The notes under the pieces are model-generated. The model saw only the letters and a program-made list of their open reading frames with translations, did no database searches and was not told the DNA's origin. A program made the position numbers and the translations under genes. A stretch of 64,000 bases of DNA, taken from Iris pallida. Its lineage: Eukaryota; Streptophyta; Magnoliopsida; Asparagales; Iridaceae. This document shows, piece by piece, positions 19,826-31,810 of the stretch. How positions within the stretch are numbered: position 1 is the stretch's first letter; each line of letters opens with the position of its first letter. The stretch is from assembly GCA_029216955.1 (NCBI GenBank), contig JANAVB010029819.1, positions 37,622,094 through 37,686,093 of the forward strand. Reading direction: 5' to 3'.

Positions 19826-20201
19826 TTAGGATATATGTAATGGGTTGTTGTTCTTGAGCTTATGTATATGTGGTAGTTTGGATTTGTGTGCTTAGAATAT
19901 AGGTATTTAGTTATGGGTGACTTGATAGGATTTGGGAAGTTAAGAGTTAGTCTATTATAGAGTTTTTGTTTTTGCTAATTTCTAGTTGCCAATACCTAGA
20001 TAGCTAGCATAGGTAAAACCCTAAGAAGTTGACTAGTTGTTGACCAAGTACTTGGATGTTGACAAATTGATTAGTTGTTGACCAGTAGTTGACCACTGAC
20101 TATGTTTGACTTAGTTTGACTGGAGATAGGATTAGAAGTAGTTGACCACTGACTATGTTTGACTTATGTTTGACTTAGTCTACTTTAACACTTGATTGTC
20201 A

Positions 20202-20202
20202 G

Positions 20203-20233
<31 letters not shown>

Positions 20234-20274
20234 GTCAGTTATATATATATATTTTTTGTCAGTTATATATATAT

Positions 20275-20354
<80 letters not shown>

Positions 20355-20385
20355 TTAGGAAAAAAATATATATATATATACTTAG
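20202..20385. repeat. (AT)n microsatellite, second unit
   Basis: AT dinucleotide tract with inserted TTTTTTTGTCAG and poly-A interruptions. It is the counterpart of 19597-19824 in the tandem duplication. The Ile/Tyr-rich frame across it is meaningless. Confidence 0.95.
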
Positions 20386-20762
20386 GATATATGTAATGGG
20401 TTGTTGTTCTTGAGCTTATGTATATGTGGTATTTTGGATTTGTGTGCTTAGAATATAGGTATTTAGTTATGGGTGACTTGATAGGATTTGGGAAGTTAAG
20501 AGTTAGTCTATTATAGAGTTTTTCTTTTTGCTAATTTCTAGTTGCCAACACCTAGATAGCTAGCATAGGTAAAACCCTAAAAAGTTGACCAGTTGTTGAC
20601 CAAGTACTTGGATGTTGACAAATTGATTAGTTGTTGACCAGTAGTTGACCACTGACTATGTTTGACTTAGTTTGACTGGAGATAGGATTAGAAGTAGGTT
20701 GATTGTTTGTTTGTTTGATCATGTTTGATTATTTAGTAACTTGAGACCTTGTTTGTGTTTAG

Positions 20763-20828
20763 GTCGGAAACATGGTTTTTCTGAAGATATCTCCGACTCG
20801 TGGTACCATATGTTTTGGTGGAGGTGGG
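20763..20828 (+). pseudogene. Chromovirus integrase fragment, left of the solo LTR
   Basis: Twenty-two codons read VGNMVFLKISPTRG and end in GGGG. This is the string that precedes K-L-S-P-R-F-I-G-P-F in chromovirus integrases. The frame stops at the solo LTR and picks up again at 23794. The sequence to the left (TTGTTTGTGTTTAG) is not pol, so the rest of this element is lost or displaced. Confidence 0.85.
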
Positions 20829-23788
20829 TGTCACGCCCGAGAACCAGAATACCGGAGAGCGGAGGGATGACTCAGCCAGCTACGTATTACGGGTAGATGA
20901 ATACCATATAATACCATCAATACTGTCTAAAAGACGAGGGGTTGCATACTATATGAAAGTCTTACTAGGGTTACTCATCATCTATTGTCTCAATCATTCA
21001 AATAAGAAACAGTAAATAGAGAACATATAAGATAAAGCAGTAAGGCATCCCAAATGCTTGGTCAAATATTCTTGAGATCTGGCTGTACAAAACTTAGCCA
21101 GATGATATAGAAAGGTACACACAATTGTTATCAGCTGCAGTCTGACTTAGTTACAATTATGTAAAAGTAAGTACAAGATAATCCGACTAACATGTCGGTG
21201 CCAAACGGCAAAAGTAAAGTAAATAATAAAATGAGCAGGGAAGCAAGGGATCCACTCGTGTCCTCCGACGATCATTCCTCTAGTATTGACCATCTTGGAG
21301 GTGGAAGTAAGCTGAGTCCTCAGGAACAGGCTCTAAATCTGGCCATGCAAAACCAGAGAGGTTAGACCTCTAATAGCAAGTACCACAAGGGAGCACAATA
21401 TAAGAAATTAGAACCAATAATAAGAGTAAGAATATGATAAAAAGGTCTCTGCTTGCTACTGGGGTTCGCACAACATCACGACACTTCAAGCCAACTTCCC
21501 ATCCAAACAAGGACAGAAGTTGACCCGTTATGTCCCGACGTTCTGCTCTCCTCAGTAGTTAACAGAGTAGATACAGTGCATAGACAAATCAATTTAAGCG
21601 GCCATACAACTACTACGGCTTGCTACTATGAGTTCCAAGTTATCCTGGAATTTATGCAATATGGGATTCCTCAGTTCTTACTATGTACAAGCAAGGCTAG
21701 TTTATCCAATCGATCAATTGTGCCAATCATGAATTAGACGAGTCCCAGCGGGACGCCCGTCATCAATATACAATAAATAATATAAGCAGATATCGCTCCC
21801 CGCCCGTGTGGCAGATTTGCGGTATCTGTAGGAACCAGCCGGCATGTCGGGGCACTACTCGTCCCCAAGATGGCTGCCATATAAGAACTCGAAAATTCAT
21901 TCTCTCCATGCAATCGTTATTTTATTTAGCTTAATAGTCCCTATGTTGATTGAAATCCCATGCCGTGGATTATGGTTATTCAGAATAAGTACTTCCGTAC
22001 AGGGTACGATATGCACAACTCTACAACGATGCCCGTGCGGCTAGGTTGTATGTCTTACATAGCGTAATGCAACAATCAATCCTAGCCACGAAATAATCAT
22101 GCCTTGACTGTAAGATGCACATGCTGCCTTTACAGAAAAATGGAAGTCAACATGTGTCCATATGCCAATATTTGGATCGGCTAGTTGATCATAATGGTTC
22201 ATGGTTCATATATGAACGTGTCTCATTCAATTCGATAAGATGACTAGCCAGTCTCTTAGTTCCAACTAGGAACGTATGATCAATTTTAGTCAAGGTAGCA
22301 ATCAATATCAATCAATGTCAATCCGGGACAAGAAACAGCTAAAAGGCACTATGGGCAGCGATAGATGGGTGCCCATTTATGTAGTCAGGATCGGGTCAGG
22401 ATCCCCTACGGCCCGGGAGCCTAGGGCCATCCTTATGCGGCCAAGGATCGTCATGCGGTGAGCTACCGAGAGCCATGCGGCTAACAGTCTATGCGGTAAG
22501 CAGCCATACGGCTTGAAGAGAAAACGGTCGCATGCGGCTCGGGAGAGGCAAACTCATACGGCTAAGTCAGCCGCACGGTTAGAAGGGAACGAGTCTCATG
22601 TGGCTGAGAGTGTATGGGCTCATGCGGCTGAGAAAGAGTATGCGCTTATGCGGCTATGGGCCATGCGGCTCATGCGGCTAAGAAAAATTCATGCGGCAAT
22701 GAACCAAGGGTCATGCTTATGCGGTCAAGGGGGACTGAGTCTCATGCGACTCAGGAGACCGAGTCTCATGCGGCTCGAAGGGAATGAGTCTCACGCGGCT
22801 CGAGGAGAAAAGTTCATGCTGCTGGGGCTAACTTGAGTAATACGGCAAGAAATGGAGTCTTATGCGGCTAAAAGGAGCTCGGGCCTGATACGGCTGGAAG
22901 TTATGCAGTCAAGACCATACGGCTAAGTCCATGCGGTAAAGCCGCGTGAGGACTGGAGCGCTTATGCTGCTAGGGGACTACACGTATATGCGGTAAAGGA
23001 AACCGGTTCATGCAGCCAGGACTGTCAAGAGCAGTGCAGCTAAGGCCATACGGCCAGGGAAAAAACTTGCCGCATGAAAAGCCATACGGTCAAGTACTGT
23101 TCTTCTTCTCCACTTTTCCGAGAAGAAGAACCATGGAATCCAGGACTGCGTGCTCCTCTAAACCCTCGTTTAGGGTCAGAATCCAGACTTCCATAGGTCA
23201 AAATAGGGTAGAAAGAAATTCTCTACAACATGGAGCCATCAAAACTTAAAAATAATAGGGTTAGCTAGATCAAAACCTAAGAAATCCGAAAATGCAACAA
23301 ACTTAGATCCGCAAGAAATGAGCCATGGAAATTAAAAATGCTAAGTACTGGAGTGCCTAAGAATCTCGTGAGGAAGACAATGGAACAACAAAAATTAGAA
23401 TCCATCAAGAAGCAAGTTGTACTTGCCTAGCTCTCTAGGTTGGTGGAAGAGTAATGGAGGTTGAAGAAGAAGTAAATGAGAGTAATGAAGAGAGAGAAAA
23501 GTAAGGAAGTATTAATATCTAGCCCAAGTCAAGATCTCCACCACCCATTTCTTCCTACAAGATCAAGGCCATCTATTCCTTATCATGATGAACCAAGCTA
23601 AACCAAATTGGTTAAATGAACAGACTAAACCAAGAGCTAATAGCAAAAGAAAAAAATAAAATACAGGAAAATAATAAGCGAGAAAAATTGAAGAATTTAA
23701 ATACAGAACAAAAGCATGATAAATATTAAATAAATATATTTAAGCAGTACACGTATTAAAATATGTATTCTGGAAACGGGGAGTGACA
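20829..23788 (+). mobile_element. Solo LTR (2.96 kb) inserted in a chromovirus integrase
   Basis: It begins TGTCACGCCCGAG and ends CGGGGAGTGACA, near-inverted ends typical of some plant gypsy LTRs. It is flanked by GTGGG on both sides (20824-20828 and 23789-23793). Removing it restores the integrase reading frame exactly. I find no internal second LTR and no coding region, so it is a solo LTR or a very reduced element. It contains a dense array of the CATGCGGC word at 22430-23100. The strand was chosen from the orientation of that word, not from coding evidence. Confidence 0.85.
22425..23100 (+). repeat. Dispersed CATGCGGCT-word array in the solo LTR
   Basis: About 30 copies of (C/T)ATGCGGCT and one-base variants (ATACGG, ATGTGG, ATGCAG, TGCGGT) lie at irregular spacing of 12-35 bases, all in the same orientation. 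Flanks differ, so the word itself is what is conserved. The variants are largely those expected from decay of methylated CG. It is the same word as in the Tat LTRs at 885-1550 and 17485-18125. Confidence 0.85.
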
Positions 23789-23793
23789 GTGGG

Positions 23794-24195
23794 AAGCTTA
23801 GCCCGCGCTTCATCGGACCTTTCGTGATCAGCGGGAGAGTCGGTGACGTGGCATATAGGCTAGACTTGCCACCTGTACTAGTGGGTGTCCACAACGTATT
23901 CCACGTATCACAGTTGAGATGGTATGTGGCTAATCCTAGCCATATACTTGACCATTCGAAGATTGAGCTGGGACCTACTCTCAGTTATCTAGAGCAGCCA
24001 GTGGAGATTCTGGATCGCCGAGAGAAGGTACTGAGAAACCAGGTGATGCCCTTGGTTCACGTCGCATGGAGGCATCATTCTCCAGGAGAGTCTACCTGGG
24101 AGCTGGAGGATGAGATGCGCGAGCGATACCCATATCTTTTTGGACCTTGGGTTATGATTGTCTATCATTCTCGTCAGTTTAGTTTCATTTTTTAA
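23794..24195 (+). pseudogene. Chromovirus integrase C-terminus with chromodomain
   Basis: The frame reads KLSPRFIGPFVISGRVGDVAYRLDLPP across separate motifs, then VFHVSQLRWYV. It continues into a chromodomain-like end (PLVHVAWRHHSPGESTWELEDEM and RERYPYLF). In chromoviruses this end targets integration to marked chromatin. The frame is open to its TAA at 24193, but the upstream polyprotein is missing. The polypurine tract and 3' LTR follow directly. Confidence 0.92.
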
Positions 24196-24213
24196 TTTCG
24201 AGGACAAAATTAT

Positions 24214-24230
24214 TTTAAGGAGGGTAGACT
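24214..24230 (+). other. Polypurine tract of the chromovirus
   Basis: TTTAAGGAGGGTAGACT precedes the LTR, after TTTCGAGGACAAAATTAT. This TTTCGAGGACAAAATT block is typical of the chromovirus 3' end, and it recurs before LTR B at 59447-59481. Confidence 0.8.
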
Positions 24231-27200
24231 TGTAACACCCACTTTTCTAAAATGAGGGTAATTTTAAACTTTTGTAAAAGTTTATTATTTAGTAATAGGA
24301 TTTATGATTTATGGGAATTTTTAATTAATTTAATACTATTTAAAATTGGTGAATTATAATTTTGATGTATGAGCTAGTGAACCCTAGAACTGTTTTTCCT
24401 AGATACTAACCATGACCATGGGGACCTAACCATGTGATTAGAATGACTATTTACAACTTTTTAGACTAAGGATATTTTGGTCATTTTGTGACTTTTGAAT
24501 TATTTAGGATTTTGATTAATTGGTAAAGTTTAGATTATTTTAATAATATTTAAATTGATGTATTATAATTTTGGTCATTTTTCATATTTTAATATTTTGG
24601 GAAAATTTTATTTTTTTAAGATTGTTTTTATTGGATTTGTTTAGTCGGTTTTGAGTTTCGTCTCGTTCCGACTTGTATTGTGACCCGGGTAGCTTAAACT
24701 CTATATGGGACCCAATATTAAGTTAAGTATGGCCCACAAAACCCAACATTTAAGTTAGTTAGACTAATTTTTATCATGTTAGAATGGTTAAGTTAGAGAC
24801 TCAAAACTAGATCCTTTTAATCCTAAACTTGAACCTAGTCTAGACTTAACCATATGAGACTAGAGAGGGGCAATTAGGACATTTCCCATTAGCCCTAATG
24901 GAATCTTTATGGAAGCCACCTTTAGGGGAAAATGATTCATTTCATTTATTACAATCTTGCCTCTTTTATTTTTCTTTTGTTCTTCCCTAATTTTAGAGAG
25001 CCTTCCTTTTGATTTGATCTCCAAATCAAATCATTCATTCACCAAATCTTCCCTCAATCATTTCCATTCTCCAAGGGAAGGGTGCTACCAAGGATTGGAA
25101 GAGAAGTGCAAGGAGGAGTGTCCACTTTGAGAGATCTTCATATCGGAGCCGTGTTATAAAGGATTTCATTAGGATTCCACTCCCAATAGGTAAAATCCAT
25201 CCTCTAAATCGATTTTCTTTGCATATAAATTAGTTTTGAATCTGTAGGATCCATCCTCATGTATGTGTCCCCTTTAGATTCAAATTTGAGGCCATTTGGA
25301 GCTCTCTTGAGGATTTTATGTATGTGTCTTGTGTCCTACTTGCTAGATCCCAAATTAGGACACCCCATGTGTATGTATATATGTATGATAATAGTTTAAA
25401 TAGATAATTAAATTCAGTTTTAGAATCGTTAGAGAGTGGATTGATCTTAGTTAGGATGGTTAGAATGAGTTTCATTTGGATACCTATGTTGGTATCCAAG
25501 TATCTTGGCCTACATGTGTTTCTTTTGTCCAAAACAACTCAAATTCGTCATAATATTCATCCACGTTTTTATTAACCAAAACAACTTAGAAATGTCATAA
25601 CTTTTAGCTTAGAACTCTGTTTAATCTTTCGTTTTTTTTAAAAGAACCGTATCGAAGTTAGATTTCCAAATATATATTTTAATAAGCCAAAATTATTCTG
25701 GAAGTTTTTGTAAAATTATTTGAGTGTCAGTTGTCCGAAAGACAAATGCGTTTCGGTATTTTCGCGATTCCGGGAGCTTCTGGACACGAAAATATGATTC
25801 GTTTGAAGTTTTGGAAAGCTAACATGAAGGACTACGACATACTTTAATCCTAAAATTTATTGAAGGCCCAATTGGTACAGTATTAGTTTTAAGTAGAAGA
25901 ATGACTATACGATATAGACATTTTGTGTAACCTATGAGCCTATGTAGTATGGATATTAAATGAACGTAGAGTATGTAATGCATGATATGTTAGATGAATG
26001 AAATGATATATATATGATATGTATCCTCTTTACATTAATGTATATATATGGTTGAATGCAAGCATGTAGGAATGCAATCAATATAATGTATGTAAGCAAT
26101 GCATAAATGCATGAATGAAAGAATGATATACAATGTATGCATGAAAGTATATAATGAATGCTAGATATGAATGCAAGGTATACATATAATGATAGATATG
26201 AATGCATAATGTATACATAATATAATGCAATATATAATGATAGCATGTATGGTAATGTAGAATATATGATGCAAGCATGTATATGTCCACTGTTTTTCCT
26301 TTTTCTTACATTTTTCCTTCCCTTCCCTTCCCTTTCCATTACAGTTATTCCCCGTTTTTTTCCTCTTCTATTTTTACATGTTGTATACAATGTATATAAT
26401 GTATAGATGGATGTAAGTATGTAATATGCATGAATGACATGTATGTAATAAAAATAAGTATATGTATACAACTTAATGATATGTGAATGGATATAATGCC
26501 TGAACTGAAGTATGCATGCATATGGGATATGAATAAATGATATATATAGGTGTTAAGGTAATGTAATGTATGTATTCACATATATTTTGAGTTAAATATA
26601 TGAGTTTGTATGCATATATTATATGTATGCATGTATGCCGGAATGAATGTAATATAATGTAGAGTATGCATATATGAATATAATGTATGCAAGTATATAA
26701 TGTATTCAAATATATATGTATGCATCTATGTATGTATGTATAGGTACGTAAATGAATGCAAGTATGCATATATGATATGTATGTAGGCATGTATGCAATG
26801 TATGTATGTATACATGATATGTATGTATGCATGTATGCAATGTAAGCATGTATGAATGTATACATGTATGTTGTATATGTATGTATGTATGTGTGGATAG
26901 ATGAATCAAGTATGTATATAGTGATAACATGAATGAATGAATGTATAAATGTATGAATGAATGTCATATATGAATGAATGTCATATATGAATGAATGAAT
27001 GAATCAAAGGTATAAGTAAAATATAATGCATTGTAATGAATGTTAACATATATAATGTATAAAAGTATGTATGTAAATGTGAATGAATGTATATATCTAT
27101 GTGACTATGTAAATATGCATGATGTAACATATGCCTATATATATGAATATGTATGTAATGTGGATATGCATGTATGTATGAAGGTATGTATTTATATATA

Positions 27201-28591
27201 GTATCTATTTTATATTATGCATTGTTGTGGTTCACATTGCCTTGTGATTGTATGAGTGCTAGCCTAGGCTTGGTTAGGCTTAGTGAGACTTGTTAGACTT
27301 GTTTGGGCTAGGACTTGACCTAGTTGACCTAGTTTGACTAGTGTAGTTGACTAGAGTTGACCAAGGGTTGACTTTATCCTAGATTGACCCAAACATCATG
27401 TAGAATACATTGTAGCAGTCTATTTTACTATTTTGGACATGTAGTGACTTGTACTGTTCTATAGGAGCCAGACACCACTCCTCGAACAGTGTATTCTCTT
27501 CAGATATTCAGGATACCAGGCGAGTACATTCTCTGATCATTTCATATCTTGTTTAGGATTATATTTACTGCTTTAGATTACTTTACTTAATGCTGACACG
27601 TTGGTAACACGGATTAGTACTATATGGATCTTGTCGTGCAATATTATCCCCTTAGCGGGTACATCGGGTATTTTATGTTCGTGTACTTTATCGTGAGCAT
27701 CGTGTACTCCTTATATTCGTTACATTCGTGTATAAATTGTGTGAAATCGTGTACTCTCATGTGCTCATATGATCTTCGTGTATATTCCTTATCGTGTGCA
27801 ATAACATAACTTGACTGGATCCTTATGTATTGATTAGGGACGGGGGAGTAGAAGTGGTTATGTACTCAATCTTGTAGCTTACTCGTGTACAACCTCTGTA
27901 GATTACTCGTATATAACATCGTGCCGTTTATATAACCATTTTGTACTCTGAATCACTAGCACTGATTAGTTCTCTTATATATTATAGCTATTTATTTACA
28001 GTCTCTCTTTTACATCATGTTGTTCTTTCAGTTTCATGTATCTTACTCTCTAGCATATTTATATTTCCTAACCTGTTATGATTTGTTGAGATGTATTGTG
28101 CTCGCTTCTGTCCTGACTGGACCTGTTGAAAATATTACAGAGGACGAGGATGAGGCTCTGGTATCTACCTATTATGGTGCAGCTATAGACAACACTTGTG
28201 ACTTGGACCCACTTGCAGTAGAGGATCTGCCACCAGTGGTTTAGACTGCTAGCTTAGACTCTTACCTTATCTTTCTCATTGATATATTATTGTATATATT
28301 GGGAGTTTGTTTTATCTGGATGTTTGTGGAGATGTTATTATAGACACTTAAACTTCTATCTATTGTATCTCTTATGTGGATTCGTTTATATCTATCTATC
28401 TTATCGTATTCTACCTTAGTTGTGATTGAGACTGTATTCTGCTATGTTACCTCCATTCGGAGTGTATATATTGTACAGGTACCTTATATTGTTAGATGAT
28501 TGACCTAGGACAGCGTTCTACCGCCGACACTGTGGCGTAGGCTGGACGTATCCACTTCTCGTGCCCTTACTTTAGGGTGCGGGTCGTGACA
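24231..28591 (+). repeat. Chromovirus 3' LTR (4.36 kb)
   Basis: It begins TGTAACACCC after the polypurine tract. I place its end at GGGTGCGGGTCGTGACA (28591), because the next base begins an unrelated open frame and the end resembles the LTR end at 35222. The interior is AT-rich, with a TATG/AATG low-complexity block (25960-27200), a TTGAC-rich patch (27290-27390) and no credible gene. The element has lost its 5' half. The exact right border is inferred. Confidence 0.7.
25960..27200. repeat. TATG/AATG-rich low-complexity block
   Basis: About 1.2 kb is dominated by degenerate ATGTATG and GAATGAATG words with no fixed period. On the opposite strand it yields long Tyr/His/Ile/Thr frames, which are artefacts of the composition. 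Confidence 0.85.
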
Positions 28592-28592
28592 C

Positions 28593-29339
28593 AGAGTTTA
28601 CTCACGGCACGTTAATCAAAAATTTTATGAGTTACATCGTTTCTTGTTCTCTGATTTACTTCCTAAGACGGGGTCTTCAGACGATGTCACGTTTTTTGAG
28701 ATATCTGCTATGTATCACCTGCACTTTGGTGTCACTTTCTCTGTCCCCAAGACTTTCATTGCTTGGATTATTAGCTGTAAGAGGATGGGGCATAACCTCT
28801 TGTACCCCATGCCCTTAGCTAAGATCTTTAGACATCTTGGAGTTGATCTCTCTCAGTGTCCTTTCTCTTCTACTGCTTCTGTGTTAAATAGATCCAGGAC
28901 TTATCCCAATCCACCTCCTCCACCTGGTGCTGAATCTGCTGCTCCGATTCACGCTAATGATCCTCAGGTTCTTGCCCCTGCTGCTCCAGCCCCTACTCCT
29001 GGTTTCGATCCAGGTCTTTATTAGCGATTTGATGAGTTTATTGCCCTTTCAGCGCAATGTCATCAGCGCTTTGATGACTTTATTGCACTCTCTGTGCAAC
29101 GTCATCAGAGCTATATCTACTCTGAGTTCTGGCACATCACTCAGGCTCAGGTGATGCGGAACAACCTTGCTGATATCCACTGGAGCTTATCTCATGATCC
29201 CACTCATTCGATTTAGATGACTCATCACCCCGGGTTTACTGGACTGAGGTTCGATGATGAGGCGACTTTCACTCACTTCGATCCTACCACGGCCTACTTT
29301 CTACCTGATGCTCCTGGAGATGATGACACACCATTGTGA
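28593..29339 (+). pseudogene. Decayed transposon ORF (putative plant transposon protein type)
   Basis: One frame, open from the LTR border, reads YSRHVNQKFYELHRFLFSDL, LPKTGSSDDVTFFEIS and LYPMPLAKIFRHLGVDLS. This is the pattern of the domain often annotated as putative plant transposon protein. A Pro/Ala-rich stretch and helical repeats (RFDDFIALSVQRH) follow. The frame has in-frame TAGs near 29022 and 29214 and ends near 29339. It lies about 460 bases before a copia-type LTR, so it may be the extra 3' ORF of a SIRE/Maximus element; that link is an inference. Confidence 0.65.
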
Positions 29340-29798
29340 TGTAGGACTGTTGTTAATGATATTTTTGGAGATGCTGTCAGATGATGATCTATTTTTTATT
29401 TCTTTTATGTATCAGTCTAAACCTTTGAGTTAGACTTTATCAGACTTTATGCATTCATAAACTTCTATGTTATGACTATTTGCAGTGGATTGTAGTTGCA
29501 TTTTAATTGATTTTATATCAGTTTTAGTTATATTATTGCTTCTCTTAGTTCACTTTTTATGAGATTTGTTATCTGTGAAATTACTCTGTCTCTGTCTTTG
29601 TTAAATGATGAACATTATTGGCTTCACATATTACGGGGGAGCCGAAATATCTTGAACATGACAAAGGGGGAGAAAGAGCACTACCAAACAAAAATATTTT
29701 TTCTTCATAGAACAAATTAGGTATTTTATTTCAATTAATTATTTTAGATATATTTTGGTATAGACTCAAATTTGTCACTTATCAAAAATGGGGAAGAT

Positions 29799-30899
29799 TG
29801 TTGGCCCATTCCTAAATGGTCACACCTGATTTTGATAAATCAACAATAACTTAAGTCAATAAACAAAATATACAAACTGCTGCTAATATTTCAGGACAAG
29901 TGAAATCAATATCAAGAATGTACTACAATATTTGCAAGCATGTCAATCATCATTTTGAAGCGTTCATGTATTAGAATCGGTCTGAGTCATTTTACAATTT
30001 ATTATGTATTTTTTATCTTTATTGAGTCTAGGATACAAATTATAAAATCGACTGGATATTGCTGGCATAGGTTATCCACAGTCCACCTATCTAAAAAGCC
30101 TACCTATCCACCAAAATTTCTTATACTAACAATATTACATATCCTATGCAAACAGAATTGGACCAAATATTCTTCTAAGTATTGGATGAACTTAGACAGA
30201 ACTCTGGCCGAGTTCGGTCCGAGTTTGGACCGAGTTCAGTTAGTTCAAATTTAAATGTTTGTTTCCTTCAAATCTGCATGCAATGTTAGTTTGCGAAATC
30301 CTAGCATCCGAACTCTGTCAGAGTTCGGTCCTAAAAAATGCCTATAAATAGAAGATAATTTCTCATTTCAAATCACTCATCAATTTATCTTCTCTTCTCT
30401 CTATTTATATCTAATAGTATTTTTTATTGATCTAAAGCTTTTACACTCCACCTATACATCTCTTAGCTAAAGCCAGTAACATCTAAGTTGATTTAGAGTC
30501 TTTGGTTGTTAGAGTTGTAAAGAGGTCGTTCAAAGTTCAGAACACATTTCTGTTTTCGGAGCCAGTCGTGCGCTCGTCGCCAAGCACGGTGTTGTGAAGT
30601 CGGTCGTGCACTTGTCACCAAGCACGGTGTTGTAAAGAGACTGCAAGCTCTCAATTAGCTTGTGAATAGTGGATTAACAGCAGGTAAGAGTACCTACGAC
30701 TGGATTAGTCCTCCAAGAAGGAAACTAGTATATATCGCGGTGTCCACTGAGTTTGATTCTCTGATCTCTTGCTAAATTTATTTACTGTCTCTTTATTCAC
30801 TGCCATAGTTATCTACTTTTAATTTTTAATTGGTGACTATTTTCTGCTGCACTCGTACCACTCTATTCACCTCCTCTAGAGGTGCTCAAAGGTTCTACA
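29799..30899 (+). repeat. Ty1/copia LTR, SIRE/Maximus-like
   Basis: It starts TGTTGGCCCATTCC after a purine run (AAAAATGGGGAAGA) and ends GGTGCTCAAAGGTTCTACA. Upstream lies GACAAAGGGGGAGAAAG, a string usual before the 3' LTR of SIRE-type elements. TATAAATA is at 30343. Near 30567-30640 two copies of GTCGTGC-x-CTTGTCACCAAGCACGG-type sequence stand in tandem. The internal region is reduced to about 1.2 kb. Confidence 0.7.
30343..30350 (+). promoter_or_regulatory. TATA box of the copia-type LTR
   Basis: TATAAATA in GCCTATAAATAGAAG, about 545 bases into the LTR, directly after a repeated AGTTCGGTCC word. Its role is inferred from position. Confidence 0.6.
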
Positions 30900-31810
30900 T
30901 AGGCCACGTTTGCTTCGCATAACCAGACCCTTGAAAAAATTTCTTTTTAAAATTCCTTTCATGTGTTTGGACGTTAAAGAGAAGGAACATTAAAGGAAAA
31001 TGATTCTCAAAACTATATGCGAATATCAAACTGGGACATAAAACATAAAATAATTGCCAAAAATAGCCACACATGAGATGATCACCAAATGAGAACGAAT
31101 TCAATAAGAAAGAAACATATCAAACAAGTCCTCTCTATTTCTGCAGGCTGACATCTTCATTTGGTTTGCAGAATCATGGGGTTGAAAAAGGAAAGTGATT
31201 ACTTTCCTATGTTTGGATATCGGAATTGAGGAGGAAAGGAAAGTGATTCCCAATGGAATAGAAATTAGGGGGGATGATTCCATCCATCCAAACAAGGAAT
31301 CATTTTTTGCCTTTAAGTATTCACTTTCATTTCTAAATTTTTTAACATTTTTAAACATCGGAAAGTAAAATCAATAATTATAATTTTTCAAAGGAAAAAA
31401 AAGTTAAGGAATTGATTTCAAGCTGCTTAAAAACCTGCAATGTAAGGCAGACTGAGAAAAGGACTATGTGGAAACATGTCAATTAAAAATGTCTGGTATC
31501 AGATCCAGAGTCTAATTATGCAAAATTATTGCAAAACTTTCAACACAGCTTTTGATAATCTTTTCAGCATTTCATATGAAAAGAAAGAGCAGTTGCACCT
31601 AATGAGTAATTCAAAGATTGCCACAGGCAAAAGCCATATGTCCCTCCTTTCCGTGGGGGTGATGTCAACAGCATTCATTGGAAAACTTCCCCTGGTGTTT
31701 CAAAGTCAGCACCTGTTCAATATGCAGAGGGGAGAGGTATTTAGTACAAAAAAAGGACAAAGCATCATATACTTGAATCTACAACTAAGACAACACCCCC
31801 AAAAGCTTTG
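30900..31810. other. Non-coding stretch with a possible small MITE-like hairpin
   Basis: No gene seen. Between about 31185 and 31310 GTGATTACTTTCCTATGTTTGGAT is roughly complementary to ATCCAAACAAGGAATCAT, which could be a small inverted-repeat element. A related CATGTGTTTGGA word lies at 30960. I found no clear target duplication. Confidence 0.35.

Larger units (their letters stand above)
19563..20697 (+). repeat. Tandem duplication, two units of 520-610 bp containing AT microsatellites
   Basis: Unit 1 starts at TAGTCTACTTTAACACTTG (19563) and unit 2 at the same words near 20175. Both run through a long AT tract, then ACTTAGGATATATGTAATGG and a TTGACC-rich end at GGATTAGAAGTAG. Apart from AT-tract length they differ at only a few bases, so the duplication is recent. 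TTGAC words are dense at the end of each unit. Confidence 0.85.

Noticed and set aside
22513..22836. 107-residue His/Ala/Arg-rich frame in the solo LTR
   Set aside because: Same cause: translation of the dispersed CATGCGGC words. No domain, and the frame is broken by indels between words.
22425..23100. CRISPR-like array
   Set aside because: The repeated word is only 8-9 bases, is irregularly spaced and lies in a plant LTR. It has none of the repeat/spacer structure of a CRISPR.
26473..26967. 164-residue minus-strand frame (and neighbours to 25956) rich in Tyr, His, Ile and Thr
   Set aside because: It is an artefact of the TATG/AATG low-complexity block; every period shift gives similar frames.
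28017..28244. 75-residue frame within the chromovirus 3' LTR
   Set aside because: No domain and no conservation with the parallel LTR parts elsewhere in the window; treated as chance.
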